Assembly (NCBI GenBank): GCA_934307065.1
Contig: CAKRCD010000018.1
Span: 1 to 38,986 of the forward strand
Origin: an uncultured Bariatricus sp.
GTDB lineage: Bacteria; Bacillota; Clostridia; Lachnospirales; Lachnospiraceae
Direction: 5' to 3'
Length of the DNA stretch: 38,986 nt
Under the pieces are notes generated by a model. The model was not told the origin of the DNA. It saw only the letters and a list, made by a program, of their open reading frames with translations, and searched no databases. Made by a program: the position numbers and the translations under genes. Positions 14,916-23,460 of the stretch are shown one piece after another (the first letter of the stretch is position 1; every line of letters begins with the position of its first letter).

Positions 14916-15933
14916 CTTTCTGCCTCCTTATCGCTTCCGGTACTCCGTTTAAATCTGCTCTTTCATCCATAAGCCAGCAACAAACTTCATGTCCGTCTGC
15001 AAATTCTGTTTTTGGAGGTTCATATTCGTTACAAATGTTCATCGCATACGGACATCTGGAACAAAACGCACATCCTTTTGGTGGATTTGTCATATCCGGG
15101 ATACTTCCCTCGATGGTAATCAGTGCCTGCTTCTCTTCATAGTCTACACGTGGTACTGATTTCAAAAGAGCCCATGTATAAGGATGCTTCGGATGATAGA
15201 AAATATCTCTGCAGTTTCCCTTTTCTACAATTTTGCCTGCATACATTACAATAATTTCATTTGCAATATCTGCCACTACACCAAGGTCATGGGTAATCAG
15301 GATAATGGACATTCCCATTCTCTTTTGTAAATCTTTCATCAAAGAAATAATCTGTGCCTGAATTGTTACGTCCAGAGCTGTGGTTGGTTCATCTGCAATC
15401 AAAAGATTCGGGTGAGTAACCAATGCCATAGCAATCATAACCCTCTGGCGCATTCCTCCCGAAAGTTCATGTGGGTATTTTCCGAGACATTTTTCTGCAT
15501 CTGGAATTTCAACCAGCTCTAAAATCTCTATTGCTTTTTTCTTCAGTTCTGCCTTAGAAATGGATTTGTCATGATTGGTCAGATTTTCCATAATCTGCTT
15601 TCCGATTTTCATGGTCGGATTCAGTGATACTAATGCATCCTGAAAAATCATAGAACATTCTTTTCCCCGGAAAGCATTCCATTCTTTTCTTGGCAAATTT
15701 GTAATATCTTTTCCATCAAAAAGGATTTGGCTTCCTTCCAATATTCTACCCGGTTTGTGAATAAGTCCCATCAGAGATTTTGCGGTAACCGTTTTGCCGC
15801 AGCCGGATTCTCCTACAATTGCTGTGGTCTTTCCACTTTTAATATCAAATGTTACACCTCGGACTGAGTGTACTTCCCCTGCATAGGTAAAATAAGACAC
15901 AGCCAGATTCTTCACTTCTATTAAATTTTCCAT
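14908..15933 (-). CDS. Oligopeptide ABC transporter ATP-binding protein, OppD/DppD type
   Basis: A 341-aa nucleotide-binding subunit. Walker A is GESGCGKTV, the signature is LSGGMRQRVMIAMAL, Walker B is LLIADEPTTALD and the H-switch is ITHDLGVV. The C-terminal GCAFCSRCPYAMNIC carries the oligopeptide-family cysteine motif. GGAGGAGAGG precedes the ATG. Together with the OppF-type subunit it forms the heterodimeric motor. Confidence 0.92.
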   Translation of the reverse strand: MENLIEVKNLAVSYFTYAGEVHSVRGVTFDIKSGKTTAIVGESGCGKTVTAKSLMGLIHKPGRILEGSQILFDGKDITNLPRKEWNAFRGKECSMIFQDALVSLNPTMKIGKQIMENLTNHDKSISKAELKKKAIEILELVEIPDAEKCLGKYPHELSGGMRQRVMIAMALVTHPNLLIADEPTTALDVTIQAQIISLMKDLQKRMGMSIILITHDLGVVADIANEIIVMYAGKIVEKGNCRDIFYHPKHPYTWALLKSVPRVDYEEKQALITIEGSIPDMTNPPKGCAFCSRCPYAMNICNEYEPPKTEFADGHEVCCWLMDERADLNGVPEAIRRQKDE

Positions 15934-15945
15934 CTGCCTCTCCTC

Positions 15946-16863
15946 CTATTCTACAATCTTTGGTTCCAGCGCAGTTCTAAGCACATCTCCCAGCAGGTTA
16001 AAGCTGAGTACAGTAATTAAAATTAATAAGCCTGGAAAAACAGCTAATCGAGGAGTGTCCAGAATATGTGACTGTGCACCCTGTAGCATACTTCCCCACG
16101 AAGCAACCGGAATCTGTACACCAAGTCCTAAGAAACTTAAGGAAGATTCCATTAAAATTGCATTTGCCACACCAAGGCTGGCTGCCACAATAACAGGTCC
16201 CAGAATGTTTGGCACAATATGTTTGATTGCAATTCTTACGCTGCCCGCGCCTAAGTTTCTCACTGCACTTACATAATCCCGTTCTTTTACTGACATAGTT
16301 TCCGCTCTGGTAATTCGTGCTACCGATGCCCAGGAAAACAAACTCAGTACAACAATCAAAGTCACAAGTCCCGGTCTTAACAAGGCATTCATAACTACCA
16401 TCAAAAGCATACTTGGAAGTGCAAGAAAAATATCCGTAAAACGCATTAACAACATATCCAGCTTTCCGCCAATATAACCAGAAAAAACACCAATCGTTGT
16501 TCCAATTGCCACGGTCATGATCATGGAACAGAATCCAACCAGTAACGAAACTCTTCCGCCATATAACGCACGGGTAAAGTAATCTCTTCCATAATCATCC
16601 GTTCCAAACCAATGTTTTGAAGAAATTCCCTGCAGCTTCTGTGATACGTCAATTTTATAAGGGTCGTATGGGCTAAGTGGTGCCATCAGAACTGCAACAA
16701 TAATAATTGCAAGCAAAAATAAACTAATCAGTGCAACTTTATTGGACAGTAATTCCCTCTTAATGTCTTTCCAGACACTGGGATTGTATCTTTTCACAGT
16801 TTCTGGTTCTTTGTGTTCTATTCTCTTGAAAGAATCTTCTCTAATTATCATTTTATTTTCCAT
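15946..16863 (-). CDS. Oligopeptide ABC transporter permease, DppC/OppC type
   Basis: A 305-aa permease with an N-terminal cytosolic segment, one helix, then a BPD_transp_1 domain of five helices. It contains HWFGTDDYGRDYFTRALYGGRVSL, the hallmark of DppC/OppC proteins, and the EAA-like loop RNLGAGSVRIAIKHIVPNI. An alternative ATG at 16851 would shorten it by four residues. It overlaps the preceding permease gene by 11 bp. It acts in the membrane with the DppB-type subunit. Confidence 0.9.
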   Translation of the reverse strand: MENKMIIREDSFKRIEHKEPETVKRYNPSVWKDIKRELLSNKVALISLFLLAIIIVAVLMAPLSPYDPYKIDVSQKLQGISSKHWFGTDDYGRDYFTRALYGGRVSLLVGFCSMIMTVAIGTTIGVFSGYIGGKLDMLLMRFTDIFLALPSMLLMVVMNALLRPGLVTLIVVLSLFSWASVARITRAETMSVKERDYVSAVRNLGAGSVRIAIKHIVPNILGPVIVAASLGVANAILMESSLSFLGLGVQIPVASWGSMLQGAQSHILDTPRLAVFPGLLILITVLSFNLLGDVLRTALEPKIVE

Positions 16864-17821
16864 TCGCTTTATCTATCCCCCGTTTAATTCTTGGGTCAGC
16901 AAATGCATACAATATATCTGCCAACAAATTTCCAATAACAAGAATAAAGCCCGAAAGCATAATGTAAGCCATAATAATCGGATAATCTCTTTGCCCGATC
17001 GCACTCATGGCAAACATACCAATTCCCGGCCATCCAAACACACTTTCAATAATGAAAGAACCACAGACCAGAGAAGCAAGGTTCATTCCCAAAAGTGTAA
17101 TAATCGGAAGTAATGTATTTTTCAATACATGTTTTCGTAAAATATTAGAAGCTGTTGTTCCTTTCGCTTCCGCTGTAAGTACATATTCCTCTGCAAGCTG
17201 TCCAATCGTATTCGTGCGAATATAACGGATAAATGTTGCCAAAGTACCAAGACTTAAAGTAAGACTAGGCATAATCAGATGTTTAATTGTATCAAATGTC
17301 GACTCATTTCCAACCGTATGCATACCACCAGAAGGCAAAATGCCTAATTTAGCAGTAAACAAAATAATGAAAAGCATACCCAGCCAAAAAGAAGGAATCG
17401 ACATTCCTATGTAGGATAAAAAGCTGATGATATTATCCACAATTCCATTTTTCTTATATCCTGCCCACAAACCTAATGGAATCGCAAGCATTAGTGAAAG
17501 CAGTAACGCACACCCCATCAACAAAATGGTAGTAGGCAATCTTCGCATAAGCTGAGGTGCAACGGAAGCTTTATTTGATAAAGACACCCCTAAATCACCA
17601 TGGAGCGCTCTTTCCAACCAACCCAGATATTGTTCTGGCAGCGACCGGTTTACACCTAGTTTTTCTATCACCGCTTCTCTTTCTGCCTCACTCATATCAC
17701 CAGTAATATACATACTCGAAATATCTCCCGGTGCAATATAAATGATTGCAAAAGAAAAGAAGGAAATCAAAAGCATAACGATTAATGTCTCGATAATTTT
17801 TTTACCACAGTATTTCCACAT
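16853..17821 (-). CDS. Oligopeptide ABC transporter permease, DppB/OppB type
   Basis: A 322-aa permease with six hydrophobic helices. N-terminal FFSFAIIYIAPGDIS and LGVNRSLPEQYLGWLERALHGDLG are the DppB/OppB signature, and the EAA loop is AEAKGTTASNILRKHVLKNTLLPI. GAGAGG lies seven nt upstream of the ATG. A terminator-like hairpin separates it from the binding-protein gene, so it is probably transcribed at a lower level by read-through. Confidence 0.9.
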   Translation of the reverse strand: MWKYCGKKIIETLIVMLLISFFSFAIIYIAPGDISSMYITGDMSEAEREAVIEKLGVNRSLPEQYLGWLERALHGDLGVSLSNKASVAPQLMRRLPTTILLMGCALLLSLMLAIPLGLWAGYKKNGIVDNIISFLSYIGMSIPSFWLGMLFIILFTAKLGILPSGGMHTVGNESTFDTIKHLIMPSLTLSLGTLATFIRYIRTNTIGQLAEEYVLTAEAKGTTASNILRKHVLKNTLLPIITLLGMNLASLVCGSFIIESVFGWPGIGMFAMSAIGQRDYPIIMAYIMLSGFILVIGNLLADILYAFADPRIKRGIDKANGK

Positions 17822-17835
17822 GTCCTTTCCTCTCT

Positions 17836-17870
17836 AAAAAGAAAAGGTGCCTTCTTCAAACGAAAGCACC
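17836..17870 (-). terminator. Intra-operon terminator/attenuator after the peptide-binding protein
   Basis: On minus, GGTGC (17870-17866) pairs with GCACC (17850-17846), with inner TTC/GAA pairing, followed by TTTTCTTTTT (17845-17836). Such a leaky terminator after a binding-protein gene commonly gives more binding protein than permease. Confidence 0.65.
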
Positions 17871-17887
17871 CCTCTTTATGTCAAATC

Positions 17888-19474
17888 CTAGTCTACTTTA
17901 ATTGACATCCAATCTACAAATTCTGGAACTACTTCAGAACCATCCAGTCCTGTTACATTCTTCTGAGAAACCATTACATAGTTTGTATAAGTAAGTGGGA
18001 ATACCCAGTTTTCTTCTGTGTATTTTGCCTGAATTTCATCCCATAACTTCTGAGCTTCTTCCTGTGTAGTTGCACTATCCGCCTGTTTCACAAGAGCTGT
18101 CATTTCTTCACTCCAGCCCCAACCAGTGTTCTTCATATATGTAGATGCCTGCCATCCACAATCACCACGTTCAGAATCCCAGCCGTTAGAACCAAGATCG
18201 TATTCATCCGTTGTCTTTCCACTGTATGGAAGGAAGAAAATAGAGAAGAATGTCGGAGAATCCATTCCCTGAACCTCTAAGTTAACACCAATTGCTGCAA
18301 GCTGCTGCTGTACAACAGTTGCTACTGCTTCCATATTTGCACGGTCAGCATTGTAGATGTACTTGAGTGTTTTTCCTGCAAGTCCTGATGACTCAGCAAG
18401 TTCTTTTGCTTTCTCAATGTTCTGAGAGTAACCAGGTGCTTTTTTATTATAAAGTGACTGATCTGGTGTAAGAACACTATTTGCAACAGTTGCAAGCTTA
18501 TCACTTCCATAAGCAGCATCAATAATTTCCTGATCATTTAATGCTAACATAACTGCTTCTCTTGCTTCATCTGGAAGTGTTGCAAAAACCCCACCTGGAT
18601 TAAGCTGAAGATAATTCAATCTGGCTTCTGTTACAGAAGTAACATTGTAATTATCATCGTTTGAATATTTTTCCAGTTCATCAGCAGTTGTAACACGCAT
18701 ATAAGAAAGTTCACCATTTTCAAATGCAACCTGTTTTGAGCTTCCTGAACCCAAAGTACGAAGAACAATTTTCTTAACGCTTGGCTGGCCACCAAAATAG
18801 TCATCTCTTGCTGTATAAACTAAGCTGTCATCGTTAATTTCAGAAACAACGTAAGCTCCTGATGTTGCCATGTCTGTACTTCTGAAATAATCACTGTCAT
18901 CAACCTTTGTTGCATCCCAGTCAAACGCATGTCCTGGTAAAAGAATAGTATCACCTAATGTATTTTTAAAGTTTGCGTAAGCCATTGGAAGCACAAATTC
19001 AACTGTCTTATCATCAATTTTATTAATCTGAACATCCTGTCCGTTTACAGTTGCAAGACTTGAACGTCCACTGCTTGCCATAGAATAGTCAATTCTGAAC
19101 TGAATATCATCTGCTGTAATCGGTTCTCCATCACTCCATGTTGCCTTATCATTCAGATGTACAGTATATGTTAATCCATCATCAGAAACATCCAGTTTGT
19201 CCGCAAGATAATATTCCGTTCCTGAACCTGTCTGATAGAAAAGGGAATTATAAAGCGGACGAAGCATCGTTGTAAATGAGTCTGTTCCTGATCCATTTGG
19301 TTTCAAGCTGTCTGGCATATAATCAATTGCCATCGTGAATGTACCGTCACTGTCCTTTTTCTTTGTGTCTTCTGTTTTTGTCTCAGTGTTTGTATCACTG
19401 CTCTTACCGCATCCCACTGCCAAACCAGCTACCATAGCTGTTGCCAGAAGAACCGCCAAGATTTTCTTTTTCAT
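17888..19474 (-). CDS. Peptide/nickel-type ABC transporter substrate-binding lipoprotein (SBP_bac_5)
   Basis: A 528-aa cluster C binding protein. The start at 19474 (MKKKILAVLL) is set by AAAGGAGG upstream; an earlier in-frame reading has no site. The signal peptide ends in lipobox LAVGC, followed by a low-complexity Thr/Lys/Asp linker. Family features include LYTVHLNDKATWSDGEPITADDIQF (written here as part of a longer conserved stretch around residues 95-120) and GLAGKTLKYIYNADRANMEAVA. First gene of the importer operon; the ligand is likely a peptide or amino-acid conjugate given the C-S lyase at the operon end. Confidence 0.9.
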   Translation of the reverse strand: MKKKILAVLLATAMVAGLAVGCGKSSDTNTETKTEDTKKKDSDGTFTMAIDYMPDSLKPNGSGTDSFTTMLRPLYNSLFYQTGSGTEYYLADKLDVSDDGLTYTVHLNDKATWSDGEPITADDIQFRIDYSMASSGRSSLATVNGQDVQINKIDDKTVEFVLPMAYANFKNTLGDTILLPGHAFDWDATKVDDSDYFRSTDMATSGAYVVSEINDDSLVYTARDDYFGGQPSVKKIVLRTLGSGSSKQVAFENGELSYMRVTTADELEKYSNDDNYNVTSVTEARLNYLQLNPGGVFATLPDEAREAVMLALNDQEIIDAAYGSDKLATVANSVLTPDQSLYNKKAPGYSQNIEKAKELAESSGLAGKTLKYIYNADRANMEAVATVVQQQLAAIGVNLEVQGMDSPTFFSIFFLPYSGKTTDEYDLGSNGWDSERGDCGWQASTYMKNTGWGWSEEMTALVKQADSATTQEEAQKLWDEIQAKYTEENWVFPLTYTNYVMVSQKNVTGLDGSEVVPEFVDWMSIKVD

Positions 19475-19538
19475 AATTGGTCCTCCTTTGTTTAAAACAT
19501 TTCTCAATATACGAGTAAACTACGCTTACTCGGTATTG

Positions 19539-19603
19539 ATTATAATGAAATTCCAATAAAATTGGAATTTACATTCGCGTTCTTATGTAAATCAAGTTTA
19601 CAT
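19539..19603 (-). promoter_or_regulatory. Promoter and operator-like palindromes of the peptide importer operon
   Basis: A consensus TATAAT (19544-19539) has a weak -35 TTCCAA (19567-19562) at 17 nt. A perfect palindrome AAATTCCAAT-AAA-ATTGGAATTT (19548-19570) covers the spacer and -35. A second inverted repeat ATGTAAA-N5-TTTACAT lies at 19585-19603. The adjacent tetR gene makes its product the natural candidate for one of these sites. Confidence 0.55.
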
Positions 19604-19652
19604 TTTCCATATTTTGTAAACCTACTTTTCACATAAAAAGATGTATAATAAA

Positions 19653-19676
19653 AGGTTATGGTTTTCTCCATAACCT
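19653..19676 (-). terminator. Terminator of the tetR-like gene
   Basis: AGGTTATGG pairs perfectly with CCATAACCT around a six-nt loop; TTTATTATA follows on minus. The tetR stop codon overlaps the stem edge. Confidence 0.75.
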
Positions 19677-20214
19677 AACAATAATACTTTCTAATTGGCT
19701 CGGGCACACAATTACATATTAGATTTGTTATTTCTTCCGGTTTACGTTCATCTTTTTCTTTCAGCCACGTAAAGGTCAATCGTGCACTTGCCAGGTTCCA
19801 CATATAAATAGCAAGCGCAACATCCTCAGGAAGTTCGCTCAATCCCAGCTCATTCCTCATCTGCATTTCCATACAGAGAATCGCATACGATGTAATATAA
19901 TCTAAAATGCAATTCTGTCCTTCATACATAGAAACATTCACATAAAAATCACGCTTTGTGAGCATATACTCTAAAATCTGTGTATGATACTCTTTCCAGT
20001 CAAAAGTCTCACGCTTCCGATATATTTCCTCAACATCTCTTCGGTATATCCAACTGACTAAATCGTATTTATCTTTAAAGTGATTGTAGAAAGCAGTCCT
20101 CGAAACATCACAATTTTTGACAATATCCTGCACCCCAATATTCGTAAAGGACTTTCTTTTCAATAAATCTTCTATCGACTCCGCAAGCACTGTCTTTGCG
20201 TCTGTCTTTATCAT
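19675..20214 (-). CDS. TetR/AcrR-family transcriptional regulator
   Basis: A 179-aa regulator. The N-terminal helix-turn-helix SFTNIGVQDIVKNCDVSRTAFYNHFKDKYDLVSWIY is a clear TetR DNA-binding domain (seen over residues 22-57). The ligand-binding part resembles the DhaS/TetR_C_8 group, whose effector cannot be predicted. The ATG has only an abutting GGGAGA. A five-codon reading ATG GAT GTG GGA GAA TGA overlaps the start as ATGA, so translational coupling to a mini-leader is possible. Predicted to control the downstream peptide importer operon. Confidence 0.85.
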   Translation of the reverse strand: MIKTDAKTVLAESIEDLLKRKSFTNIGVQDIVKNCDVSRTAFYNHFKDKYDLVSWIYRRDVEEIYRKRETFDWKEYHTQILEYMLTKRDFYVNVSMYEGQNCILDYITSYAILCMEMQMRNELGLSELPEDVALAIYMWNLASARLTFTWLKEKDERKPEEITNLICNCVPEPIRKYYC

Positions 20215-20264
20215 TCTCCCACATCCATTCCAACTACAAAACTCGCCATTTCTACTTGCTTATC

Positions 20265-20294
20265 ATTTTACTTTCTTCCACAAAAAAAGTCCAA
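20265..20294 (-). promoter_or_regulatory. Candidate promoter of the tetR-like gene
   Basis: TTGGAC (20294-20289), an 18-nt spacer and TAAAAT (20270-20265) on minus, about 45 nt before the start codon. Confidence 0.5.
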
Positions 20295-20371
20295 TCGTTA
20301 AAAAAAATACATTGCGCCCATTTATTGATGTTATCTATATGTCTTTTACAGAAGGACTGGCATCTGGTGTA

Positions 20372-21775
20372 CTAGCTTTGCAGATATCGGAAAATTTCAT
20401 CCAGTCGTCTAATGGCTTCCCTCAATATTTCCTCATTCATTTCCGAGTAATTGAGTATCATAATGTGCTGATACCGTTCTTCTGCTTCTGCACAAAATTC
20501 AGACAAGAATTCAATATGTATTTTCTGTTGTTTTGCCAGCCACTTCAGTTCAATATCTGCCAGGCCAGTATCCATCCACACTAATAAATGGGTACCACAG
20601 TCTGTCCCTCCGATTTCCCTGACCGGAAGGTGTGTTGCTCCCCTAATAATCTGGATAAGCAAGTCTCTTTGCGCAGAATAATGTTTCTTCAGCCGGCTCA
20701 CATGCCGCTCAAAGTATTTCCGGTCTATAAATTTTGCAAGGGCATACTGCTCACAGGCAGATGCGGTATTGGAATAGAACGTTGCACTTTCCATGTATCT
20801 TCTCATCAGCTTTTCCGGCAGAATCATATAACTAATTCTTAAAGAGGGTGCCAAGGTTTTGCTGAAGGTATTCATATAAATAACCCTGTGCTGTGTATCC
20901 ATACTATATAAAGTAGGAACCATACGGGAATTATAGCGGAACTCACAGTCATAATCATCCTCAATAATATAGCGCTCCATTTTGCGTGCACACCATTCCA
21001 GAAGTTCCTGCCTGCGCGCCACAGTCATGACTGTACCGAGCGGATAGCTGTGCTCCGGCGATACGTGAATCACATCTGCCCCTTTTGCGCGCAGACTGTC
21101 CACATCAATCCCATTTTCATTCATCGGAATATACGTCCACGTCACACCAAACTCATCATAAATCCCCGGTATTTTCTTAGAGCCCGGACTTTCCACTGCG
21201 TAAATCGCATCCTGCGGAAGAATTTTCATCAGACGATTATACAGGTATTCAATCCCTGCTCCAATGATGATGCACTCCGGTGATACCTGCATTTTACGAG
21301 TGCGATATAAATATTCTGCTATTGCCACCCTTAATTCTCTGATGCCTTGCACATGTACGCGTCTGACAAGCTCCACATCGTATTCCGACAACACTTCCCG
21401 CATAACCTTCCGCCACTGGGTAAAGGGAAACTCCTCATAGGCCGTATTGTTTACCGTAAAATCTGCAAACCAGGTTTCTTCCTCATAAACGGGTGGATAC
21501 TCTGCCGGTTCTGAGCGGTACTCCAACATGGTTTCCACATCTGCAACAAAATACCCTCTCTTTTCCTCAGAATACAAATATCCTTCCACAACAAGCTGTT
21601 CATAGGCATTGATGACCGTCTTCACACTGATATCATTTTCCCTGGCGAATTCACGTTTGGAAGGAAGCTTCATTCCTGCGGTCAAATGTCCGCTTAAAAT
21701 ATCATTTTTCAGACAGTCATATAAGTATTCATATAACGGCTGTCCTTTTCTCTTTTCAAAATCATATCGAATCAT
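20372..21775 (-). CDS. MocR-family regulator (GntR HTH fused to aminotransferase domain)
   Basis: A 467-aa protein. Residues 1-75 form a GntR winged helix (LKNDILSGHLTAGMKLPSKREFA and ISVKTVINAYEQLV). The rest is a class-I aminotransferase-like domain with IIEDDYDCEFR and NTFSKTLAPSLR, which holds the PLP lysine. MocR proteins such as GabR and PdxR use PLP or a PLP-amino-acid adduct as effector and usually regulate the divergent gene. Here that is the SDR/NTF2 operon. Two TGGTTA direct repeats lie in its leader. Confidence 0.9.
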   Translation of the reverse strand: MIRYDFEKRKGQPLYEYLYDCLKNDILSGHLTAGMKLPSKREFARENDISVKTVINAYEQLVVEGYLYSEEKRGYFVADVETMLEYRSEPAEYPPVYEEETWFADFTVNNTAYEEFPFTQWRKVMREVLSEYDVELVRRVHVQGIRELRVAIAEYLYRTRKMQVSPECIIIGAGIEYLYNRLMKILPQDAIYAVESPGSKKIPGIYDEFGVTWTYIPMNENGIDVDSLRAKGADVIHVSPEHSYPLGTVMTVARRQELLEWCARKMERYIIEDDYDCEFRYNSRMVPTLYSMDTQHRVIYMNTFSKTLAPSLRISYMILPEKLMRRYMESATFYSNTASACEQYALAKFIDRKYFERHVSRLKKHYSAQRDLLIQIIRGATHLPVREIGGTDCGTHLLVWMDTGLADIELKWLAKQQKIHIEFLSEFCAEAEERYQHIMILNYSEMNEEILREAIRRLDEIFRYLQS

Positions 21776-21888
21776 AATCTGGTTACCTTATTTTTTATTA
21801 TTTTGGTTATTTTAATATACCCATTTGAAATTATAATGGGATTTATACAATTTGTAAACGAAATTCAGAAGAATATCAGGAGGTTGCT
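21776..21888. promoter_or_regulatory. Divergent mocR / SDR promoter region
   Basis: mocR promoter on minus: TTTACA (21858-21853), 17 nt, TATAAT (21835-21830). On plus, TTGAAA (21825-21830) with TACAAT (21846-21851) at a short 15-nt spacing gives a weaker overlapping promoter, fitting activation. An inverted repeat CCCATT-N9-AATGGG (21820-21840) sits over both. Direct repeats TGGTTA occur at 21780 and 21804, 24 nt apart, in the style of MocR sites. Confidence 0.55.
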
Positions 21889-22680
21889 ATGGGAATATAT
21901 GCTATCACAGGTGGTTCAAGCGGAATCGGAGCCCAGACTGTAAAACTTTTAAAAGAACGAGGCCATGAAGTTATTAACATCGACATGAAGGGTGGCGATA
22001 TCGAAGTTGACCTCTCTACATTAGAAGGACGTAAGAAGACAATTGATGAATTGCATCGCATGTGTCCGGACGGACTGGACGGCATGATTCTGAATGCCGG
22101 TGTTTCCGGAGCCTGCGGTAAACCAGAGCTCATCATTTCCTTAAATTTCTTCTCTACCATTGAAGTAGCAAAAGGTGTTTATGATTTGGTCCAGAAGAGA
22201 CATGGCGCTATGGTCGTTACATCTTCTAACACGATTTCCCAGGGACGTATCCGTATGGATATCGCTGACCTGTTAAATAATGCAAATGATGACGAACAGC
22301 GTATTTTAAATATTGTCGGACAGATGGACCGGACTGACTTAAGTGTAGGAAACACCCTCTATGTTGCTACCAAATATGCATTAGCCAGATGGGTACGCCG
22401 TCATTCCGCATCCTTTGCCGCAAATGGTGTCCGTATCAATGCAGTTGCACCGGGTAACGTAAATACCGCTATGACAGCAATTCTGACACCTACAACCAAG
22501 ATGGCGATCAATGCCCTTCCTATTCCGACACGTTATGGGCAAGACGCACTCATGGACCCGGAAGAAGTTGCATCTGTAATCGTATTCCTTGTTTCTGATG
22601 AAGCAAGAGGTGTCTGCGGAAATATTATGTTCGTAGACGGTGGAACAGATGCCCTGCTCAACACGGAAAAAGTATATTAA
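21889..22680 (+). CDS. Short-chain dehydrogenase resembling 3-alpha-hydroxysteroid dehydrogenase/carbonyl reductase
   Basis: A 263-aa classical SDR. Cofactor motif is TGGSSGIG (7-14); NAG at 69-71; catalytic S112/S113, Y158 and K162 (YVATK). The pattern DLSTLEGRKKTIDEL and a helical insert of about 30 residues between the Ser and Tyr strongly recall Comamonas testosteroni 3-alpha-HSD (HsdA), recognised from memory rather than by alignment. The C-terminus GNIMFVDGGTDALL is also shared. Likely activity is NAD(P)H-dependent reduction or oxidation of a steroid, bile acid or other carbonyl. Ribosome site AGGAGG. The NTF2-like gene follows 17 nt later. Confidence 0.75.
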   Translation: MGIYAITGGSSGIGAQTVKLLKERGHEVINIDMKGGDIEVDLSTLEGRKKTIDELHRMCPDGLDGMILNAGVSGACGKPELIISLNFFSTIEVAKGVYDLVQKRHGAMVVTSSNTISQGRIRMDIADLLNNANDDEQRILNIVGQMDRTDLSVGNTLYVATKYALARWVRRHSASFAANGVRINAVAPGNVNTAMTAILTPTTKMAINALPIPTRYGQDALMDPEEVASVIVFLVSDEARGVCGNIMFVDGGTDALLNTEKVY

Positions 22681-22697
22681 AGGTGGAGGAAATTATT

Positions 22698-23027
22698 ATG
22701 AGTATCATTGAAAAATACATAGATGCTGCGCTTAACAAAGACTACGAAGCAATTTCAAGATTATTTACCAAGCATGGACATTACAATGACTACACTCCAA
22801 TCGGAGCTCTGCGTCAGGAATATCATGTATATGGCCGGGAAGCAATTGCAATGTTTTTCCGAAACAAATTCTTCTTCCGCCAGTTTTCATTCTCAAGTCC
22901 GAAGATTTTAAATGACCATCAGATAGAATTTGTTGCTTCTTATGGTGATTACTATATTGTAGCTCTTGCCAATATTGAATACGCAGAAGACGGACAGATT
23001 CTCCGTATGATTGTAAGAGCAAGATAA
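22698..23027 (+). CDS. NTF2-like (SnoaL/ketosteroid-isomerase-fold) small protein
   Basis: A 109-aa protein with the NTF2-like pattern: N-terminal helices MSIIEKYIDAALNKDYEAISRLF, then HGHYNDYTPIG, GREAIAMFFRNKFFF and three closing beta strands ending ILRMIVRAR. The start is ATG at 22698, eight nt from GGAGG; a GTG five codons earlier lies inside that ribosome site. The fold includes ketosteroid isomerases, SnoaL cyclases and the bile-acid dehydratase BaiE. The catalytic role here is unproven. It is co-transcribed with the HSD-like SDR and may act on the same substrate. Confidence 0.65.
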   Translation: MSIIEKYIDAALNKDYEAISRLFTKHGHYNDYTPIGALRQEYHVYGREAIAMFFRNKFFFRQFSFSSPKILNDHQIEFVASYGDYYIVALANIEYAEDGQILRMIVRAR

Positions 23028-23043
23028 TAAAGACCATACCCTC

Positions 23044-23397
23044 CTAAATGGCAGTACATATAAAAAAATCAGGCGTTTCTTTCCTAATCGAAAGAGACGC
23101 CTGATTTTTTCTCTGGCTCAGCAAATCAAACCTCAGTTCCTTATCCAACATAGTAAAAACAAATTTTTTATTCTGCTTGTTAAGCTCAGCCGGAATAATA
23201 TCATATATAGCTTTTAACTTCAGTTTTTTATCATCGAGCTCGTATTGAGTAAAATCCTCTTTATAAAGTGTTACAATATCCTTCTGGACTTTATCAACCT
23301 CACGAATATCCTTTGTATCAATATACGTTTTTACAGCATCAGGCATTCCGCCAACAATAAGATATACAAAAAACATAGATGCAAGAAACACAGACAC
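23044..23397 (-). pseudogene. Gene fragment between two terminator copies
   Basis: An open reading of 117 codons beginning with a hydrophobic segment (VFLASMFFVYLIVGG) followed by a charged helical region (DTKDIREVDKVQKDIVTLYKED and LKLKAIYDIIPAEL). No family recognised. It would start with GTG inside one terminator tail, has no ribosome site, and its last 25 codons read through the second terminator. Both ends therefore look replaced. Probably a decayed membrane or lipoprotein gene fragment rather than an expressed gene. Confidence 0.4.
23063..23110. terminator. Bidirectional terminator after the SDR/NTF2 operon (copy B)
   Basis: A 21-bp stem (23063-23083 with 23090-23110; core CAGGCGTTTCTTTC) with one G-U pair and loop CTAATC, T-runs on both strands. 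Closely related in sequence and orientation to the hairpin at 23403-23428. Confidence 0.85.
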
Positions 23398-23432
23398 AAA
23401 AACGTCTCTTTCCTAGTCGAAAGAGACGCCTG
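23395..23432 (-). terminator. Terminator of the guanylate-kinase-like gene (copy A)
   Basis: CGTCTCTTTC pairs perfectly with GAAAGAGACG around CTAGTC; TTTTTGTG follows on minus. Shares about 30 nt (CAGGCGTCTCTTTCGA and on) with copy B, in direct orientation about 320 bp apart. Confidence 0.8.
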
Positions 23433-23460
23433 CATTCTACTCAATTTTCTATCTTACATC

